NCBI GenBank assembly: GCA_012295275.1
Contig: CM022676.1
Span: 2,674,369 to 2,738,368 of the forward strand
DNA: 64,000 bases
From: Chrysomallon squamiferum
Taxonomy: Eukaryota > Mollusca > Gastropoda > Neomphalida > Peltospiridae
Direction: 5' to 3'
Both the position numbers and the translations under genes were made by a program. Each line of letters starts with the position of its first letter. Within the stretch, counting starts at the first letter, position 1. This document shows, piece by piece, positions 58,709 through 64,000 of the stretch. The notes beneath the pieces were generated by a model. That model did not search any database. It was not told the DNA's origin and saw only the letters and a program-made list of their open reading frames with translations.

Positions 58709-59792
58709 GTGAAGCCGCACAACTGACAATCAGCCCACGTCCTGTTTATGAAGGAGTTCCTGTGACAGTCAGATGTAATCTTGGTAACATCATCAGTCAT
58801 GTTGATGTACTTAATTCTGTATCAGTGAGCAGAAGACTTCTCAGCAATCCCAGTACTGATGTTACGATAGCTTCTGCTGTCACACTAATGAATGGAGGTA
58901 AATCTGTTTCAAAAGATGTAAACAATTTTGTATCTAGAGCGACAGTGACAGGAAAGTCTGACAACAATGACAAATCAGGATCTTTTGTCCAGATTCAACT
59001 GACAGGTATGACTTGCAGTGATTCAGGAGAATATTTATGTGTAATTGGTTATTCCACATTTACTGGTTGTCCAGATACCTCTGAAAGTTCTGATAACATT
59101 ACCATTCAAAGTAAGTGAAAACATGATTTATTTTTATGAGTTGTCGTGCATTTAGAGAATTTCATTTGTGTTGTTGTTGATTATATAACTTTACTAACGA
59201 AAGGAAGTTAAAACTTGGTTTTATATAATATTAGTTATTGACGAATTTGGGTGAATTCACTTCTGTTATTACTGATTATAGAACATTACTAGAGAAAGTA
59301 AGTGAAGATGTCATTTCAGATAATGTGAAATGTTCATGTGTTTTATGTCTGTTATTTGTACTTGTGTAAAAGATCTGAGTCAATAAGCGAGAATAAAAAT
59401 GTTCAACACAAACAATTACTTTTCAAAATTAGTCGAAAAAAGTACATTTGTATATAATACAAAATTCATCTATCTATCTATCTATCTATATCTATATCTA
59501 TATATGTAACTGAACTAAATTATAGAAAAACGTTGTGTTTATTTATTTCGTGATTTTATCTGTTTCAGCAAAGCCAGGTGAAGTTGAAATGGTCGTGACA
59601 CGAATAAAGGAGTTCAACTCCTATGTTGTCAATGAAACTGTAGAGTTCAGGTGTAATGGAAATGTTGGTAACCCAGCACAGTCGTGGTCGTTGCAGTGGA
59701 AGAACGCTGGTGACATGAAGTGGATCTCGTACCCATACACAGACAGAATCAAAGATGACCCACCTAGACTAGCTGGGTGTCAGAACAGATGA
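58709..59792 (+). pseudogene. P2: V-like and broken C-like Ig exons
   Basis: V-like exon 58709-59110 (402 nt, phase 1/1, fully open: VTVRCNLGNIIS, DSGEYLCVIGY). C-like exon starts at 59569 (GTTTCAG), is open to CQNR, then has TGA (59790-59792) where relatives have GGA. About 40 nt later homology jumps to the intron beyond the TM exon (matches the reverse complement of 46.21-46.28 kb), so the rest of the C-like exon and the TM exon are deleted. No signal exon; the array occupies its expected place. Confidence 0.8.
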
Positions 59793-59981
59793 AGTTCTGT
59801 TTTAACACACACTGTATCTCTCAGTGACAAGAAACGGTGAAGCAGTGTTGTTTTGTCTTTTCCTCTCTACAGTAGTCTGTCTGTCTCTTCATTTTTTTCC
59901 TTACGTATCCAGCTATATATATAAAGCATGCAACTCTAAAAAATGATTTTTTTTTTTTTTAAATAAATGATTATATTACAG

Positions 59982-60257
59982 CTATGTAAGACGTCATAGT
60001 ATAAAGTGCATAGAGTCAAAGTACGTGACTCAGCTGAACAAAACCGACTCGGAAGCGGATCAACCAATTATGAGTCAGAAAACAGAAGAAATTATGTAAA
60101 TCTAGACCAAGACATCACAATAGAGACAGATCACGTGATACACTGCAGCAAAGTAGGTCTGATGACATCACAGGATATGACAATGGAATACAATAGAATG
60201 AATATGGTCACATTTTCCCAGTCACGACAGCAAAAGATTTGTACGAGAAAATACTGA
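59982..60257 (+). CDS. Possible cytoplasmic tail exon of the P2/G lineage
   Basis: After TATATTACAG. Phase 2 (the phase left by the duplicated TM exons) reads YVRRHSIKCIESKYVTQL...EEIM-stop. A second frame, open from 60000 to 60257, reads NYESENRRNYVNLDQD...MEYNRMNMV and contains YVNL (Grb2-type YxN) and YNRM (PI3K-type YxxM). One frameshift near 60065 would join the first half of one with the second half of the other. Candidate tail; current coding state unclear. Confidence 0.4.
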
Positions 60258-60448
60258 ACAATTAAAATACAGACCCGTGTTTGTACGTACGTGTGTTTGT
60301 TTTTCTCTACATGAATTTTATGTAATGCAGTAGAAAGTATGATTAAGTTACAATTATTTAAATTGTAGACACAGTGTCTTATCCCTGCAGGATATCAAAC
60401 CTTTTTAAAAGAACATAACTATATTTCGTTTTATGATAATTAATTCTG

Positions 60449-60481
60449 AATAAACGTCATGTGATTCATATTTTCAATAAA
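60449..60481 (+). terminator. Candidate poly(A) signals of P2
   Basis: AATAAA at 60449-60454 and 60476-60481, 190-220 nt after the second-frame stop at 60257. Confidence 0.35.
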
Positions 60482-60882
60482 GAAGGTATTTGTTTGTTTG
60501 TTTGTTTAAATGTATTTCGTTTTCGTGTTTTGTATTTGTATGTATTTATATTAGCAATGAGATTTATTTTATATGTGGGATGATTGCAGAATAATTCATA
60601 TTAACAAGCTGATCTATTGTTTCTAGTATAAATAATATTAGCAAAGAGATTTACTTTATTTGAGTATTTTGATGTTTTATATTCGTAGGATAATTAATAT
60701 CAGAAAGGAGATTTATTTTATGTGTGTACTGCTTGGTGTACCGGTAGTTGTATCATTTGTATTGTTTAGTTATAGCTTCTTTCTGTGTGATAAATTTACT
60801 TAACTTTTGTCACGAATAAAATAAAAAATACTTTGTTTTAATTTCTTGTTTGACAGCAGTGATGAGTTCTCAACAGAAATGA

Positions 60883-61038
<156 letters not shown>

Positions 61039-61164
61039 CAAATAAATATGTATGCGTATATGCCTATATTTATCTCTGCATGTATGTGTATATTCCTATG
61101 TAAATGGTCTTGTGTAATAGAATATGTGTGTATATGTTAGTGTGTGTATATGGGTATGTGTTTG

Positions 61165-64000
61165 TTTGTAAGCAAGTTCATAAATATTCACATAAGGAAG
61201 AAATAAAGTAAGTACCTAATAACCTGAGTAATAACAAAAGTATGTAAGTTCGTAAATAACTACCAAAGAAAGACAGTATGCAAGTACGTAAATAATTACC
61301 TAAGGAAAGAAGAAAAGTAAGTACATTAATAATTACCAAAGACAGAAAGAAATTAGGAAGTGGGTAAATAATCAGGAAGTAGGTAAGAATGTAAGTTAGT
61401 CCGTAAATATCTACCTAAGTAAGTAAGAAAGAAAGTACATGAATAATTATGTAGGTAGGAGAACATGTAAGTACAAAAATAATTACTTAGGTAAGTAATA
61501 AAAAATAAGAAATTACCTAAGCAAGAAGGAAAGTAAGAAAGTACGTAAATAAATTCCTATGTAAGAATGAACGTAAGTAAGTACTTAAATCATTACCTAA
61601 GTAAGAAAGAAAGTACGTAAATAATTATGTAGGTAGGAGAAAATGCTAGTATGTAAATAATTACCTAGGAAAAAAGAGGAAAGAAAGTAGGTACTTGAAT
61701 AATTACCTATGTAAATGCGTAAATAATTACCAAAATAAGTAAAAATGAAAAGTAAGAACATAATTAATTACCGAATTAGAAAACTAAGTAAGAACGTAAA
61801 TAAACACCTAAGTAAATAACAAAACAAGTAAGTACGTAAATAATTACATATGTAAGAAATAAATAATTGGTAAGTAAGTAGGTGTTCAAATAATTACCTA
61901 AGTAAACAAGGAAGTATGTTCATATGTAATTACCTAAAATAAACAAGAAAAACTAAGTAAATAAGCAAGAAAACAAATTACCTAAATAAGAAGTAAAAGT
62001 AAGTAAGTAAGAAACCTAAGTAAGAACGTAGATAATAGTCTAAATAATTAACAAAGCTAGTTAAAAGGTAAATAATTACCAAAGTATGTAAGAAAGAAAA
62101 GAGGTAATAAAATCATTTCCTAAATAACTTTCAAAACAAGTTAGTAGGTAAATAGCTAACAAAATAAGAACGAAAGGAAGAATGTTCGTAAATAATTACC
62201 TAAATAAGTAAGAAATGAAATATTTTCCTAAATAAGTAAGGAAGTAAGTGAGTACGTAAATAATTAGTTAAGAAAAAAAGAACGTAAGAAAGAACGTAAA
62301 TAAATACCTAAGTAAGAAATAAAATAACTAAGTAAGAAATAAAGTAAGTAAGTAAGAATATAATTACCTAAGTAAGTAAGTAAGAATATAAGCACGTAAA
62401 CAATTACCTGACTAACTAAAAAAGTAAGTAAGAACATAAAAAATTACCTAAGTAAATAATAATGCAAGATAGTACGTAAATAGTTACATGATGAAGAAAT
62501 AAAGTAAGTAAGTAAATAATTATCCGAGTAAGGAAGAATGGAAGTATCTTCATAAATAATTAAGTAAGGAAGAAACTAAGTAAGTACGTAAATAATTACC
62601 TAAGTAAGAAATAAAGTAAGAAAGAAAGCAAGTAAGTACGTAAATAATATCCTAAGGAAGTCACAAAGCTAATTATGACGTAAATAATTACCTAAGTCAG
62701 TAAGAAAAGAAGTATGTTCATAAATAATTACATAAGTAAGCAAGAAACTAAGTAAGTACGAAAACAGTTACCTAAGCAAAGAAATAAAGTAAGTAAGAAA
62801 GCAAATAATTACGTAAATAATTGCTTCAGTAAGCAATACAAATAAATAATTAAATAATTACAAAAGTAATTAAGAAAGGAAATAAGTACGTAAATATTTA
62901 CCCAAGTAACGTAATTAATAAAGTAAGTAAGTACTTAAATATTCATCTTAAAATGTGAGAAAGAAAGTAGGCACCATGACAAGTACCTAAGTAAGAAAGA
63001 AGCCAATTAAGTACGTAAATAATGTCCTAAGTAAGCAATAATGAAAGTAAGTACTTAAATATTCATCTTAAAATGTGAGAAAGAAAGTAGGCACCATGAC
63101 AAATACCTAAGTAAGAAAGAAAGTAAGTAGGTTAATATATTCCTAAGAAAGCAAGAAAGCAAGTAAGTACGTAAATATTTACCTAAGTAAGTGAGATAGC
63201 AAGTAGGTACCATGGAAAATACCTAAGTAAGAAAGAAAGTAAGCAAGTACGTAAATAATTACCTAAGTAAGAAAGAAAGAAAGTAAGTAAGTAAATAATT
63301 ACCTAATTAAGTGAGAATGTAAGTAAGTACATTAACAGATACCTAAGTAAGAAAGAAAATAAGTAAGTACACAAATAGTTATCTAAGAAAGGAAGAAAGC
63401 AAGTAAATAAATATTGATCTTAGTATGTGAGAAAGAAAGTACGTACCATGACATGTACCTAAGTAAGAAAGAAAGTAATTAAGTAGGTAAATAATGTCCT
63501 AAGGAAGCAAGAAAGAAAGTAAGTATGTAAATAATTACCTAAGTAAGACGAGAAAGCAAGTAGGTACCATGACAAATACCTAAGTAAGAAACAAAGTAAG
63601 AACGTAAACAAATTCCCAAGTAAGCAAGATAGCAAGTGAGTACGTAAATAATTAACTAAGTACGAAAGAAAGCAAAAAAGCAAGTAAGTATGTAAATAAC
63701 TACCTGAGTAAATGAGAAAGTAAGTAGGTACAATGACAGGTAACTAAGTAAGAAAGAAAGGAAGTAAGTACCTAAATAACTACCTAAGTTAGAAAGTTAG
63801 AAAGTTAGTAAGTACGTAAATAATTACCTGAGTAACTGAGAAAGTCAGTAGGTACCACATGAAATACCTCAGGAGAAAAGGAAATAAGTAAGTATATAAA
63901 TAACTACCTTTGTAAGAAAGAAAATAAGTAGGTAAAATGACAAGTACCTAAGTAAGAAAGAAAGTAATTAAGTACGTACATAATTTCTTAAGTAAGCAAG
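61165..64000. repeat. Intron-like tandem array, block 5 (minus-strand sense)
   Basis: Runs to the window end. Higher-order units with ACCATGACAAGTACCTAAG and CTTAAATATTCATCTTAAA are repeated, e.g. near 62930 and 63050. Confidence 0.9.

Noticed and set aside
63459-63683. Leu/Tyr-rich minus-strand frame in the array
   Set aside because: Translation of the tandem repeat units.

Overview
This is a very A+T-rich (about 70% by eye), intron-rich animal genome window. GT-AG introns carry long (TTA)n, (CA)n, (CT)n and (TA)n runs, and there is a degraded non-LTR retrotransposon fragment. A multi-copy non-coding repeat at 42.6-43.0 kb, carrying AGGTCA words, reminds me of repeats in mollusc genomes. 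I therefore lean to a mollusc, with low confidence; a cnidarian allorecognition-type locus is an alternative that sequence alone does not exclude.

The window is an immunoglobulin-superfamily (IgSF) receptor cluster. Most exons follow the IgSF rule of one domain per exon with phase-1 introns. Left part (1.9-14.6 kb, minus strand): 'gene A', a long receptor with a signal peptide, about seven Ig domains, a fibronectin III domain, a transmembrane (TM) exon and two cytoplasmic exons. Each cytoplasmic exon carries a textbook ITAM (YxxL-x8-YxxI/L). The TM exon has an in-frame TGA. Upstream lie decayed copies of its promoter/signal-exon module. 17.7-20.8 kb (minus): 'gene B', with a decayed Ig exon, an Ig exon, an FN3 exon, a TM exon and a last exon with a third ITAM. 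No first exon was found for it.

23.7-32.5 kb (minus): 'gene G2', a two-Ig-domain receptor (V-like plus C-like) with several candidate TM cassettes and a lysine-rich tail. The 28.8-36.9 kb region is directly duplicated at 46.1-52.1 kb, giving 'gene G3' (46.3-50.0 kb). G2 and G3 have lost opposite splice sites of the same TM exon. 36.4-37.95 kb holds a minus-strand C-like/TM fragment with the domain cysteine turned into a stop. It faces a plus-strand gene fragment, 'P1' (38.3-40.0 kb: C-like, TM, tail), across a perfect hairpin. 41.3-45 kb holds a broken Cys-rich multi-copy gene, mobile-repeat sequence and broken Ig exons.

From 52.8 kb to the end, a degenerate tandem repeat with intron-like units (GTAA...TTACTTAG) dominates. 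It changes orientation several times and surrounds or replaces parts of plus-strand Ig pseudogenes (55.06-55.26 kb and 'P2' at 58.7-60.3 kb).

Taken together this looks like a birth-and-death cluster of surface receptors that share extracellular modules but differ in TM and tail exons: ITAM tails, a basic tail without tyrosines, a tail-less form, and tails with other tyrosine motifs. That is the layout expected of paired immune or allorecognition receptors. All exon models are manual readings of splice signals and reading frame. No database search was possible.
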